Part shown: positions 6,805 through 16,104 of the stretch, in pieces
How positions within the stretch are numbered: position 1 is the first letter of the stretch
How the letters are laid out: each line of letters begins with the position of its first letter
NCBI GenBank assembly: GCA_002307215.1
Contig: DBTU01000030.1
Location: forward strand, 1-64,000
Length of the DNA stretch: 64,000 nt
Direction of reading: 5' to 3'
Source: Lachnoclostridium sp. UBA1308
Lineage (GTDB): Bacteria > Bacillota > Clostridia > Lachnospirales > Lachnospiraceae
Translations under genes and position numbers: made by a program
Notes under the pieces: model-generated
Told to the model about the DNA's origin: nothing
The model's database searches: none
The model's input: the letters and a program-made list of their open reading frames with translations, nothing else

Positions 6805-7485
6805 ATGTTATTTAATAAATCTGTCGTAGAGTTTGGAATTATCGGACTCGGCCGTTTTGGATATGCACTTACGAAGAATTTGGCGGATACCGGTAAGGAA
6901 ATACTCGCAATAGACACCTTAGAGAGCAGAGTAAAACAGCTGAGAAATATAACGCAAAGTGCTTTTATGTTGGGCTCCTTTGATAAGGAAGCTTTGGAGG
7001 ATTCAGGTATTCAAAACTGTGCTACAGTCATCGTATGTATTGGAGACAGCATAGATGCTAATGTGTTGACAACGCTTAACGTAATCAGTATGGGAGTAAA
7101 GCGTGTGATAGCCCGTGCCATGAGCTATGAGCATGGAATGATTCTTGAGAAAATCGGAGCAGAGGTTATTTACCCTGAAAATGATATCGCGGTTCGCTTG
7201 GCACAAAAACTGGTGCAATCGAATATCATGGAATCAATTGAATTAAAGGGTGATATTGAAATTTCAGAAATAAAGCTGCATTCAAATCTTGCAGGCCAGA
7301 CAGTGAAACAGATCAATCTGCGTCAGAAATTTAATCTGAATATTATTGCACTGGAGCATAACGGGGAAACTACTACCGAGGTAGATCCGGAATGTGTTCT
7401 TGCGGCGGAGGATAATATTGTGGTAATCGGTCAAAAAGCAAATATTAGAAGACTAGAGGCATTTTTATCAAAAAACAGCAGATAA
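6805..7485 (+). CDS. ktrA: RCK regulatory subunit, TrkA/KtrA family (first copy)
   Basis: 226 residues with an N-terminal RCK_N Rossmann domain (GIIGLGRFGYALTKNL; acidic D after the second strand in AIDTLES) and a C-terminal RCK_C domain from ~140. It forms the cytosolic gating ring on KtrB and senses ATP/ADP; in Firmicutes the RCK_C domain can bind c-di-AMP. Directly downstream of ktrB. A close paralogue lies at 9075, beyond the CNNM gene. Confidence 0.9.
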   Translation: MLFNKSVVEFGIIGLGRFGYALTKNLADTGKEILAIDTLESRVKQLRNITQSAFMLGSFDKEALEDSGIQNCATVIVCIGDSIDANVLTTLNVISMGVKRVIARAMSYEHGMILEKIGAEVIYPENDIAVRLAQKLVQSNIMESIELKGDIEISEIKLHSNLAGQTVKQINLRQKFNLNIIALEHNGETTTEVDPECVLAAEDNIVVIGQKANIRRLEAFLSKNSR

Positions 7486-7526
7486 AAATCATTAATAATC
7501 TCCCCCAGTCCGGATACCTTTCTTTG

Positions 7527-7590
7527 AAGGCTGAACTGTAACGTAAGTTTAAATCAGCCTTTATATAAGTTTAAATCAGCCTTTATATAT
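7527..7590 (+). terminator. hairpin and tandem 22-bp repeat after ktrA
   Basis: AAGGCTGA (7527-7534) pairs with TCAGCCTT (7555-7562). A 22-bp unit ending in AAATCAGCCTTTATAT is repeated in tandem (7545-7566 and 7567-7588), giving a second possible 3' arm. Tails are AT-rich rather than pure T, so termination is probable but not strong. Confidence 0.5.
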
Positions 7591-7592
7591 GT

Positions 7593-7620
7593 TTGAAATC
7601 AGGGTTAAATATGGTATACT
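7593..7620 (+). promoter_or_regulatory. sigma-A promoter of the CNNM gene
   Basis: TTGAAA (7593-7598), 16-base spacer, TATACT (7615-7620), about 80 bases before the start codon. Confidence 0.6.
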
Positions 7621-7698
7621 ATTTCCTGTAATATTGAACGAGTGAGTTTATAGGAATATATCGGTTATAATTAGCTGAAATATCTTTGGAGGATTAAT

Positions 7699-9021
7699 AT
7701 GGACCCTGACCCTGAAAAAATAATGATACAGATAATGATTTTGATTTTTTTAACGATGATAAATGCTTTCTTTTCCTGCGCCGAGATGGCTATGGTTTCT
7801 GCAAATAAGAATAAGATTAAGAGAATGGCAGAGGAAGGAAGAAAGAGCGCAAAGCTTGTTCTGCTGTTTTTATCGGAACCGACGAAATTCCTTTCTACGA
7901 TACAAGTAGCAATTACCTTAGCCGGCTTTTTCTCGAGTGCATCGGCTGCATCGGGGTTATCAACTCCTCTTGGAAAATGGCTTTCCGGTAAGGATGTTCC
8001 TTATGGCAGCCAAATCTCACTAGTGGCAGTAACATTAATATTATCCTATTTTATGCTGGTTTTTGGTGAATTGGTGCCGAAAAAGGTTGCACTACAAAAA
8101 CCCGAAGCAATCAGCATGTTTTGTGTAAAACCGATTAAAGCAGTTTCCGAATTTGCTTATCCTTTTATTAAGCTACTGACATTTTCAACGAATCTTGTTA
8201 CAGCGCCCTTTGGTATTAAGGAGGGTAATACGGAGGAGATACTTTCAAGGGAAGAACTGATTTCGCTTGTCAATGAAGGGCAAGCTCATGGGGTTTTGAA
8301 CAAGAAAGAGAAGGAAATGATTAATTCCATCATGGAATTCGATGAGACAGTCGCCAAAGAGATCATGACCCCAAGAATCAACGTATTTGCGATAGATATT
8401 GCGGCACCGAAGGAGGAATATCTGGAGGAGTTATTGGATACAAAGTATACCAGAATTCCTGTTTATGAAGATGAAATCGATAATATCGTCGGAATGTTAT
8501 ATGCAAAGGATTTCCTCAAGGAAGCTGTTAAGATAGGTTATAAAAATATTGATGTCCGAAGTATTATGAAACCCCCCTATCTGGTTCCGGAAAGTAAGAT
8601 TATTAAAGATTTATTCAGGGAACTGCAGCAGTCGAAAAAACAGATTGCAGTCATTATTGATGAGTACGGTGGCTTTGCAGGTATTGTAACCATGGAGGAC
8701 CTAGTAGAAGAGGTCATGGGAGATATCGAAGATGAATATGATCTTGCATCTGTTAAGGTGAAAAAGTTAGATGAGTCTACTTACATGATTGATGGTATGA
8801 CAACCATTGATGAATTAAATAATATGCTGGATCTTGATATATATTCAGAAAACTATGATACGATTTCAGGTTATCTAATCGATCATATCGGTGCTATTCC
8901 ACAGGAGCATGATGAACGAGTCATTGAAATTCACCATCTCATCTTTAAGCTGGAAAGCATAAAAAACAAGAGAATTGATAAGGTTAAGCTGTATATTGGC
9001 AAAAAAGAAGAGCAGGATTAA
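7699..9021 (+). CDS. CNNM/CorC-family transporter with CBS pair
   Basis: 440 residues. Domains in order: a CNNM (DUF21) membrane domain to ~190 with the family's N-terminal NAFFSCAEMAMVSANKNKIK, a CBS pair at ~210-335 (the EIMTPRINVFAID and DEYGGFAGIVTMEDLVEEVMGDI motifs), and a C-terminal CorC_HlyC domain to 425. Family members export Mg2+ or Co2+, or act in Na+/Mg2+ exchange; the haemolysin name is historical. It sits between two RCK genes, which suggests coordinated ion homeostasis. AGGAGG-type site (GGAGG) at good spacing. Confidence 0.88.
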   Translation: MDPDPEKIMIQIMILIFLTMINAFFSCAEMAMVSANKNKIKRMAEEGRKSAKLVLLFLSEPTKFLSTIQVAITLAGFFSSASAASGLSTPLGKWLSGKDVPYGSQISLVAVTLILSYFMLVFGELVPKKVALQKPEAISMFCVKPIKAVSEFAYPFIKLLTFSTNLVTAPFGIKEGNTEEILSREELISLVNEGQAHGVLNKKEKEMINSIMEFDETVAKEIMTPRINVFAIDIAAPKEEYLEELLDTKYTRIPVYEDEIDNIVGMLYAKDFLKEAVKIGYKNIDVRSIMKPPYLVPESKIIKDLFRELQQSKKQIAVIIDEYGGFAGIVTMEDLVEEVMGDIEDEYDLASVKVKKLDESTYMIDGMTTIDELNNMLDLDIYSENYDTISGYLIDHIGAIPQEHDERVIEIHHLIFKLESIKNKRIDKVKLYIGKKEEQD

Positions 9022-9074
9022 TAATGAGGCAACAGATTTCTATAGTCGAGTGAAAAACATGGGAGGATATAGTT

Positions 9075-9749
9075 ATGGCACATAAACCAACGATAGAATA
9101 TGGTATTATAGGTCTTGGTCGTTTTGGATTTTCACTTGCGACAGCTTTGGCAGAGGCCAATAAAGAAATATTAGTGCTAGATGCGAGTGAAAGCAAGATA
9201 AAACAGTTACGTAGTTATACGGAAAATGCTCTTGTCGTTGGAGAGCTTACGAAGGAAGTACTGGAGGAAGCAGGGATACGTAACTGTGAAACAGTGATTA
9301 TCTGTATCGGTGAGAAAGTGGATGTCAGTATATTGACCACCCTAAATGTAATCAGTATGGGGGTTAACAGAGTAATTGCAAAAGCTATCAACGCAGAGCA
9401 GGGAAAAATACTGGAGAAGATTGGTGCGGAGGTTATATATCCTGAGCGTGATATGGCAGTGCGTCTGGCGAATCGGTTGATTTCCTCAAGAGTCATGGAT
9501 TACATAACGTTAAATGATAATTTTACGATTATGGAATTTAAATTAAGCTCCAAATTAATCGGACAGTCTGTAAAACATGCGGATCTTCGTAATAAGTATA
9601 AACTTAACATTATCGCCATACATCATGATGGAACAACAATTACGAACATTACACCGGAAATGCTGCTTCAGCAAAATGATATCTTAGTAGTAGTCGGTGA
9701 TAAGGAAAACATCATGAAATTTGAGGGTTTCCTCTCAAGCAAGAGTTAG
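9075..9749 (+). CDS. RCK regulatory subunit, TrkA/KtrA family (second copy)
   Basis: 224 residues, with the same RCK_N (GIIGLGRFGFSLATALAEA, then VLDASESKIKQL) and RCK_C architecture as the protein at 6805 and similar blocks throughout, for example LTTLNVISMGVNRVIAKAI. It has no TrkH partner of its own here. It could form mixed or alternative rings with the KtrB at 5495, giving two gating modes, or serve a KtrB elsewhere. Follows the CNNM gene by 53 bases and ends at a strong terminator, so it is cotranscribed with CNNM. Confidence 0.88.
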   Translation: MAHKPTIEYGIIGLGRFGFSLATALAEANKEILVLDASESKIKQLRSYTENALVVGELTKEVLEEAGIRNCETVIICIGEKVDVSILTTLNVISMGVNRVIAKAINAEQGKILEKIGAEVIYPERDMAVRLANRLISSRVMDYITLNDNFTIMEFKLSSKLIGQSVKHADLRNKYKLNIIAIHHDGTTITNITPEMLLQQNDILVVVGDKENIMKFEGFLSSKS

Positions 9750-9753
9750 CGGG

Positions 9754-9822
9754 AAGACATAAACAAGAAGGGGGGTGCTGCATCGCAGCGCTCCCCTCTT
9801 GTTTATGTCTTTCTCTCTTTTT
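9754..9822 (+). terminator. strong terminator after the second RCK gene
   Basis: A long stem begins AAGACATAAACAAGA and closes with TCTTGTTTATGTCTT around a GC-rich top (GGGGGGTGCTGC/GCAGCGCTCCCC), followed by TCTCTCTTTTT. The stem is near-perfect over about 27 bp and symmetrical. Confidence 0.9.
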
Positions 9823-9981
9823 GCATACCATGAATGATATTTAAATATAAAACATGCAAAGTTATGAAATATTTAATGTGCGTATATGAATTGAGGTAAA
9901 ATGCCTGCACGATTATTTTCCCGGTGAATAAACTGAATTGAGAATATTGGTATTAGATATTGTGTTATCCGGGAGGGATAT

Positions 9982-11655
9982 ATGAACTATATGCAGAATA
10001 ATGAGCATGCCGGTGTACCATATAACGACATCAACTGGTATGATGTTGACGGTCAGCCGTTTGGCACGGCTTCCTATTTTAACGCAATGATACTGGGCGA
10101 CGCTAATAACATCGTAGATACAAAAGGTGCCATGGCAGTTGGCGGAAACTTTACAAGTCAAAGAGGATTAAGTCTTGCTTACGGGGATGATAACAATCTA
10201 AGAGGGACGGGATATAATCCTTATGACGTACGCTTTTTAGTTGGTAGGGGTGTGGCTATGCAAGGACCACTGGTAGTTGTTGGCCATGTAGTAGCCGGTG
10301 GTAATTTCAGAGCAGCCAGAGGTAGTACCTATATGATAGGTAAAGACGGATCAGCTGATCAGACCAGTCAGTTGGCTTCGTTATATCAGGCCGAAGGGGG
10401 CAGCCGATATTGGGGCGTCAGTGACCGAGGGAATCATTATGCAGTATCCAGTTATGATGTCCCAAGATATATCCCAGCAGGCAGGGTTAATGCTGATGTG
10501 GTAAAATTTTTTAGTGATGCAGAGAACAGTTTGACCAGATATCAGGATTGTATTACTAATCTACAGCCAAATGGGACAGTTACGGAGCATTATCATGAAT
10601 GGATTCTTCGCGGTAACGACCCGGTACAGAATGTCTTTTTGATTGATGTCAGACCAAATGGTATCCTTGATAAGGAAATACGATTTGAAATCCCCCAGGG
10701 AAGTATAGCCATTGTTAAAATTAGAAGCGGTAATACAGCTCATCTTAGGTATGGTCTATGGGGTGTTGAAAATCTGGCAAATCAGACGCTTTATGTGTTT
10801 GAGGATGCCAGACAGATCTCTATGGAGGTACCTGCGGCTATCTGGGGAAGTATCTTTGCTCCACGTGCTATGTTCCGTGCTCATCCGACAGGAGGTACAG
10901 TAAGCGGTAATGCAGTTCTCGCTTCTCTGGAAGTAAATCCCGGCAGTGGATTTGAATTTCATCTGTATCCGTTTACAGGAGGAGTAATTTGCCAGAATAC
11001 ACCTCAGATGTCGGAGCCGATGCCTGAACCGATGGCAGAGCCGATGCCTGAGCCTGCCCCGGAAACTATGCCGATGCCTGAGCCGATGGTAGAGCCGATG
11101 CCTGAAATTATGCCGATGCCTGCCCCGGTTCCATGCCCTGTTTGTCCACCACAACAACCCTGTCCGGTAGCACCGCCCTGTCCGCCACAACAACTGTGTC
11201 CGGCACCACCACCCTGTCCGCCACAACAACCGTGTCCGGTGCCGCCGCCCTGTCCGATGCCACCACCCTGCTCAGTCTGCCCTCCTCCACCACCCTGCCC
11301 GGTACAGATCCAGCCGATTCCGATACCGATTCCTATTCCCTGCCCTGAGCAGGAGGAATGTGAAGAATGCTTAATTGAACCGGGTTTGATTTTTGGATGT
11401 GTCTGGGGATGTGAATGCGGACGAAGTCATGAATGGGAAGTCAGGCTTTATAGAAACTGCGGTGACAAGAAGCTGTTGTACTGTATAAAGATATGTAACT
11501 GCGGATGCTTTGAATTCCGTGTGTGCTATGATGATTACTATATACTGATGGTAAGACCTGTAAGATCCCATAGAGGATGTTGTAAATGTAAATCCAGCTG
11601 CAGACCTTGCGTTTCATTAAAGAATGTTGGAGTAATAAATTTGCTGATCAAATAG
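9982..11655 (+). CDS. choice-of-anchor-A protein with Pro/Met and Pro/Cys repeats and Cys-rich tail
   Basis: 557 residues in three parts. (1) ~20-335: a choice-of-anchor A (collagen-binding-like) beta domain, recognisable from FNAMILGDANNIVDTKGAMA, VGGNFTSQRG and WGSIFAPRA. (2) ~345-460: low-complexity repeats, first PMPEPM/PMAEP units, then PCPxPPPCPPQQ units with regular Cys, then PIPIPIP. (3) ~465-557: a Cys-dense module (CVWGCECGRSHEWEVRLYRN, CIKICNCGCFEFRVC, CCKCKSSCRPC). There is no signal peptide or anchor. In a spore former this suggests a disulfide-cross-linked spore coat or exosporium protein made in the mother cell; that is inference. Monocistronic, between terminators or convergent neighbours. 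Confidence 0.7.
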   Translation: MNYMQNNEHAGVPYNDINWYDVDGQPFGTASYFNAMILGDANNIVDTKGAMAVGGNFTSQRGLSLAYGDDNNLRGTGYNPYDVRFLVGRGVAMQGPLVVVGHVVAGGNFRAARGSTYMIGKDGSADQTSQLASLYQAEGGSRYWGVSDRGNHYAVSSYDVPRYIPAGRVNADVVKFFSDAENSLTRYQDCITNLQPNGTVTEHYHEWILRGNDPVQNVFLIDVRPNGILDKEIRFEIPQGSIAIVKIRSGNTAHLRYGLWGVENLANQTLYVFEDARQISMEVPAAIWGSIFAPRAMFRAHPTGGTVSGNAVLASLEVNPGSGFEFHLYPFTGGVICQNTPQMSEPMPEPMAEPMPEPAPETMPMPEPMVEPMPEIMPMPAPVPCPVCPPQQPCPVAPPCPPQQLCPAPPPCPPQQPCPVPPPCPMPPPCSVCPPPPPCPVQIQPIPIPIPIPCPEQEECEECLIEPGLIFGCVWGCECGRSHEWEVRLYRNCGDKKLLYCIKICNCGCFEFRVCYDDYYILMVRPVRSHRGCCKCKSSCRPCVSLKNVGVINLLIK

Positions 11656-11846
11656 CCACAATAAACAGAGCCAAAGTATCGACGAATGCAAATACTCCTA
11701 GATGGAAATCTTTTTTCCTCGCTCCTTATTCTCACGTTTGATAAGGTTGAATGTAACTTAACGCTCGGTATTATTGATTGCGTCCTTGATTTGCCGGAAA
11801 AACAACGATATAATAAAGGAAAAAGTACGAAAGGAAGTAACTTGAT

Positions 11847-12410
11847 ATGTCAAAAGTATATATTTTTCTGGCGGACGGGTATGAGGAAATCGAAGGTTTA
11901 ACCGTGGTTGATTTATTGCGAAGAGCCGGTATCGAAATTGTAATGGTATCTATTACAGGGGATATTGATGTTACCGGTTCCCATCGGATAACATCAAAAG
12001 CGGATGCTCTGTTTGAAAATATAGATTTTTCAGATGCAGAAATGCTGGTACTGCCGGGAGGAATGCCCGGTACGAGAAATCTTGATGCACATGGGGGGCT
12101 GAATCTCTTGTTGAAGAATTTTGCAGCGGAAGGTAAAAAGCTTGCTGCCATATGTGCTGCACCCAGTGTTCTTGGCAGCAAGGGCTTACTGATAGGCAAA
12201 AAGGCAACCTGTTATCCGGGATATGAGGAGGCGTTAATAGGCGCCCGTGTGATTAGCAATGCAGTTGTTGAAGACGGTAATATAATTACATCCAAAGGGA
12301 TGGGAACGACAATTGACTTCTCGCTGGCTATTATAAAAAATATTGTAGGAGAAGCAGAAGCAAGTAAAATTGCAAAAGCGATTCAATACAGTGGTTACAC
12401 AAATAAATAA
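11847..12410 (+). CDS. DJ-1/PfpI family protein
   Basis: 187 residues, full length for the DJ-1 subfamily. The nucleophile elbow is AAICAAPSVLG with Cys103, and the supporting acid is Glu16 in YEEIEG. Members act as protein/nucleotide deglycases, glyoxalases or redox-responsive chaperones; which applies cannot be read from sequence. Ribosome site GGAAG. It converges on the alanine symporter with only 12 bases between stop codons. Confidence 0.88.
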   Translation: MSKVYIFLADGYEEIEGLTVVDLLRRAGIEIVMVSITGDIDVTGSHRITSKADALFENIDFSDAEMLVLPGGMPGTRNLDAHGGLNLLLKNFAAEGKKLAAICAAPSVLGSKGLLIGKKATCYPGYEEALIGARVISNAVVEDGNIITSKGMGTTIDFSLAIIKNIVGEAEASKIAKAIQYSGYTNK

Positions 12411-12422
12411 AGGATTTGGGGT

Positions 12423-13736
12423 TTATAGCTGTGGGCCCTTAATCTGCTTGCGAAGAAGAAACAGGCACAGTAGATTTGGGATAGCCATAAAAACATTTAC
12501 CAGATCGGTCATTTCCCACACAAGCTTCAGAGACATGATGGAACCGATAAATATCATGACAATATAGCATAAGCGGTAGGTGTTTATTCCGGATTTTCCG
12601 AATAAGTACTCTACCGCTTTTTCGCCGAAATAGGACCAACCAATTAATGTGGCTATTGCAAAAGCAATCAGAGAGAGTCCTAAAAACAGCTTTCCGAAGG
12701 GAAGCGCATCAAAGGCAGCAGTTGTTAACTCGGTAAAGGAATAGCCTGCAACGGAGGTTGGATTTTTTAGGATATTAGTTACAATGACAAGGCCGGTTAC
12801 GGCACACATTACTACAGTATCCCAGAACGTAGCACTCATGGATATCAAGGCTTGCCTTGAAGGGTGTGAGGTCCTTGCGCCGGCAGCCGCTATGGCAGCA
12901 GAACCAAGACCCGCTTCGTTTGTAAATAGACCCCTGGCAATGCCGTATCTTGCGGCTGAGCGAAGGGCACTTCCGATAAAGCCTCCGACGATAGCTGCAG
13001 GAAGTCGGTTTGGGACAAAAGCAGACTTAACAATCATGCAGACCGCAGGGAGGATATAAGGTAAATTAATAAACAGAAGAATCAGGCAACCTAGAATATA
13101 GAAGCTTCCCATTGCCGGCACCAAAGTGCTGCAGATTTTTCCGATAGATTTAATGCCACCGACAATCACTAGACCGACCACCACTGCGATAACTATCCCG
13201 ACTGCATATTCCGGAAGGTTCCATAAGGTATGGGCGGTCTCTGTCACTGCCCTGGCCTGAGTAGAACAACCGACACAATAAGAGGCTATCAGTGTGAAAA
13301 TACTGAATAGTACTGCAAGCCATTTTTTATTCAAACCGTATTCCAGTGCATACATCGGCCCCCCAAGATAGGTGCCATCGGAGGTCTTTTTGCGGTATAA
13401 AACACCAAGAAAGCATTCGGCATAGGTAGTCGCCATACCAAGTATGCCGGTAAGCCAGCACCAGAAGATTGCCCCCGGTCCACCAAGAGCGACAGCTGTA
13501 GAAATTCCAACGATATTCCCGGTACCGAGGGTGGCGGCCAGAGTAGCGGCAAGTGAGGCAAAACCGCTTAGATCACCCTCGGCTTTCTTATCGGGAATGA
13601 TGGAAAGCTTAATTGCCTTACCGATATGCCGTTGAACACCTTTAAGATGTATTGTAAAATAAATATGCATACTAAACAGTAATAATGGCATTGGAATTCC
13701 CCATATAAAACTGTTGATTTGTTTTATCCATTCCAT
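12423..13736 (-). CDS. sodium:alanine/glycine symporter (AGCS family)
   Basis: 437 residues from the ATG of MEWIKQINSFIWGIPMPLLL; an upstream reading of 35 more residues is not hydrophobic or family-like. About ten membrane segments. Family signatures are visible: ATLAATLGTGNIVGISTAVA, GGPGAIFWCWLTGILGMATT, YLGGPMYALEYGL and FTNEAGLGSAAIAAAGA. It imports L-alanine, D-alanine or glycine with Na+. The ribosome site is weak (GTGAG), so the start is the less certain part. Confidence 0.88.
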   Translation of the reverse strand: MEWIKQINSFIWGIPMPLLLFSMHIYFTIHLKGVQRHIGKAIKLSIIPDKKAEGDLSGFASLAATLAATLGTGNIVGISTAVALGGPGAIFWCWLTGILGMATTYAECFLGVLYRKKTSDGTYLGGPMYALEYGLNKKWLAVLFSIFTLIASYCVGCSTQARAVTETAHTLWNLPEYAVGIVIAVVVGLVIVGGIKSIGKICSTLVPAMGSFYILGCLILLFINLPYILPAVCMIVKSAFVPNRLPAAIVGGFIGSALRSAARYGIARGLFTNEAGLGSAAIAAAGARTSHPSRQALISMSATFWDTVVMCAVTGLVIVTNILKNPTSVAGYSFTELTTAAFDALPFGKLFLGLSLIAFAIATLIGWSYFGEKAVEYLFGKSGINTYRLCYIVMIFIGSIMSLKLVWEMTDLVNVFMAIPNLLCLFLLRKQIKGPQL

Positions 13737-14168
13737 CAAAATGCAATTCTCACGGTTGTTATTTCTACATGTATATGATGTCTGGGCAGGATGTAGTATC
13801 GACACAACTAACATACGAAGTCTTAATATAAAATAATTCATGCATAATAATTACCGTCTATGATAAACATAAGTATGAAAAGATTTTTGATAAAGCTAAA
13901 ATTCTTTCTTTCGAATAATGCTTATGATGCAGCAATTGAAAAGTAAAGTTAGTGTTATTATGTTATGGTCTGTCGATTAATGAATTAAATGGTGTAAAAA
14001 ACAATAATTACCATCATAATATTTCCCTCCACTGTAAACAATAAGATTACAGGCAATGCAAAACAAGATCACTCGCGGTAATAAGCTTTTGTAAGAGCCG
14101 CTGAACCTACAACAGTTGATTTTGTGTCATGGTTGCTTTGATATTAATAATATGGAGGTGAAATGAGT
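13737..14168. other. intergenic region between divergent symporter and SASP genes
   Basis: About 430 bases, AT-rich, with no ORF of note. It must hold the promoter for the leftward symporter and a forespore (sigma-G type) promoter for the SASP gene. I could not identify a convincing -35/-10 pair for either. Confidence 0.4.
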
Positions 14169-14381
14169 ATGGCAAGTAACAATAGTGGATCAAACAGAGC
14201 GGAAGTTCCTCAGGCAAAAGAGGCGCTCAGTCGTTTTAAGATGGAAATCGCTAATGAAATCGGTGTTCCGTTAAAAAATGGTTACAATGGAGAATTAACC
14301 AGTAAGCAGAATGGTTCTGTGGGTGGAGAAATGGTTAAACGTATGATCAGACAGCAAGAGCAACAGATGTCAGGTCAGTAG
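14169..14381 (+). CDS. small acid-soluble spore protein, alpha/beta type
   Basis: 70 residues from MASNNSGSNRAEVPQAKEAL. It carries the alpha/beta SASP pattern: the first motif around KMEIANEIGVPL with the GPR-cleavage-like region, and the second around NGELTSKQNGSVGGEMVKRM. These proteins coat spore DNA and protect it from UV and hydrolysis, then are degraded at germination by GPR. An ATG two codons earlier lies only 4 bases from GGAGG; the chosen one is 10 away and gives the standard N-terminus. Monocistronic. Confidence 0.93.
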   Translation: MASNNSGSNRAEVPQAKEALSRFKMEIANEIGVPLKNGYNGELTSKQNGSVGGEMVKRMIRQQEQQMSGQ

Positions 14382-14432
14382 TAATTTAATTAATACATTC
14401 ATATACCCGAAACGGTAATATAGATGTATGAG

Positions 14433-14476
14433 GCATCACTGATGCAGGTCATAGGCTTGTATCAGTGATGCTTTTT
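14433..14476 (+). terminator. SASP gene terminator
   Basis: GCATCACTGAT (14433-14443) pairs with ATCAGTGATGC (14461-14471), followed by TTTTT. Confidence 0.88.
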
Positions 14477-14637
14477 GTACTAACTATTAACAGTTCATTC
14501 ATAAAAAATTCATTTCCATATTAACTCTTTATATGTTAAAATAAGCTGTTAAAAAAATCATGATGCTATAATACAGACATGCGATATGGATAGGATCGCA
14601 TATATTTATATATAATATGGAAAGGATAGGACACGAT

Positions 14638-15981
14638 ATGGGTAAATATTTTGGGACAGACGGATTTCGAGGAGAAGCAAACATAAATCTAACGGTGGAG
14701 CATGCATATAAAGTCGGAAGATTTTTAGGATATTATTATGGAAAGAATCATAAAGCAAATATAGTGATCGGTAAGGATACAAGAAGGTCCAGCTACATGT
14801 TTGAATACTCCCTGGTGGCAGGCTTAACCGCCAGTGGTGCAGATGTATTCCTACTTCATGTTACCCCAACTCCAAGTGTCTCATACGTTGTAAGGAGCGA
14901 AGGATTTGATTGCGGAATTATGATTTCCGCAAGTCATAATGCATATTATGATAATGGAATCAAGGTTATTAATGGAAACGGCTCTAAGCTTGAGGCAGAA
15001 GTCGAGAATCTGATTGAAGCATACATAGATAATATAGAGGATATGCTTCCATTCGCAACTAGAGAGAATATTGGAAGAACTACGGATTACTCGGTAGGAA
15101 GGAATCGTTATATCGGATATTTGATATCGCTGGCTACAAGATCCTTCAAGGATAAGAAAGTTGGGCTGGATCTGGCGAATGGATCGGCAACTACTGTTGC
15201 CAAAGGAGTCTTTGATGCACTTGGTGCAAAAACCTTTGTAATAAATGGAGAACCGGATGGAACGAATATTAATAAGAACTGCGGTTCAACCCACATGGAT
15301 CGGCTGCAAAGATGTGTTGTCGATAATGGTCTGGATGTTGGATTTGCATATGACGGGGATGCAGACAGATGTTTAGCAGTGGATGAAAAAGGGAATATTA
15401 TTGACGGTGATCTGATTATGTACCTATGCGGTGTCTATATGAAGAATCGTAATGAGTTAACGAATAATACGATAGTAACGACAGTAATGTCCAATCTTGG
15501 CTTATATCAGGCACTTGATCGTAAAGGAATTTGTTATGAGAAAACTGTAGTCGGAGATAAATATGTATATGAGAACATGATGGCCAACGGCCATTCCATC
15601 GGAGGAGAAAAGTCAGGTCATATTATATTTAATAAGCATGCTACGACAGGAGACGGAATTTTGACATCATTAAAGCTGATGGAAATCATGCTGGAAAGCA
15701 AGACCACTTTATCAGAGCTTCTTAAGGATATTTCCATTTTTCCTCAGCTTCTTATTAATGTTGAAGTACATGATAAAAATGCCGCCATAGATGATGTAAA
15801 AGTCAAAAAAATTGTTGCGACCGTAGAACATGAGCTTGGCGCAGACGGTCGTGTTTTAGTCAGAGAAAGTGGAACAGAGCCTCTGATTCGCGTTATGGTT
15901 GAAGCAAAATCCGATGAAATATGCAAAGAGAAGGTGGATCGTATCCTTCAGGTTATTAAGAATCAGGGACACACAATTTAA
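14638..15981 (+). CDS. glmM: phosphoglucosamine mutase
   Basis: 447 residues from MGKYFGTDGFRGEANINLTV, with an AGGAT site upstream; seven extra N-terminal codons in the same frame are not family-like. Active-site phosphoserine is S99 in MISASHNAYYDNGIK. The Mg loop is DGDADRCL, the sugar-binding loop GGEKSGHI and the phosphate loop RESGTEPLIRVM. It converts glucosamine-6-phosphate to glucosamine-1-phosphate for UDP-GlcNAc, feeding peptidoglycan and wall polymers. Stands alone here, without cdaA-cdaR, which precede glmM in many Firmicutes. Confidence 0.95.
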   Translation: MGKYFGTDGFRGEANINLTVEHAYKVGRFLGYYYGKNHKANIVIGKDTRRSSYMFEYSLVAGLTASGADVFLLHVTPTPSVSYVVRSEGFDCGIMISASHNAYYDNGIKVINGNGSKLEAEVENLIEAYIDNIEDMLPFATRENIGRTTDYSVGRNRYIGYLISLATRSFKDKKVGLDLANGSATTVAKGVFDALGAKTFVINGEPDGTNINKNCGSTHMDRLQRCVVDNGLDVGFAYDGDADRCLAVDEKGNIIDGDLIMYLCGVYMKNRNELTNNTIVTTVMSNLGLYQALDRKGICYEKTVVGDKYVYENMMANGHSIGGEKSGHIIFNKHATTGDGILTSLKLMEIMLESKTTLSELLKDISIFPQLLINVEVHDKNAAIDDVKVKKIVATVEHELGADGRVLVRESGTEPLIRVMVEAKSDEICKEKVDRILQVIKNQGHTI

Positions 15982-16068
15982 TACAATTCGGCTCATATGA
16001 TATAAAAGGTGCACCGCAGGCACGTGGATGAGATCAGTATTGCATAATTTGGATTGCGTTTTAAAAAT

Positions 16069-16098
16069 TTGGTATTTACAGATTCAATATGTTATAAT
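16069..16098 (+). promoter_or_regulatory. probable promoter of tig-clpP-clpX
   Basis: TTGGTA (16069-16074), 18-base spacer, TATAAT (16093-16098). A transcript from here has a 5' leader of roughly 200 bases. Confidence 0.55.
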
Positions 16099-16104
16099 AT
16101 ACTA

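Noticed and set aside
10756..11229. Leftward Arg/His/Trp-rich ORF of 157 codons
   Set aside because: Antisense to the Pro/Cys-repeat part of the 9982 gene; open only because of the repeat composition.
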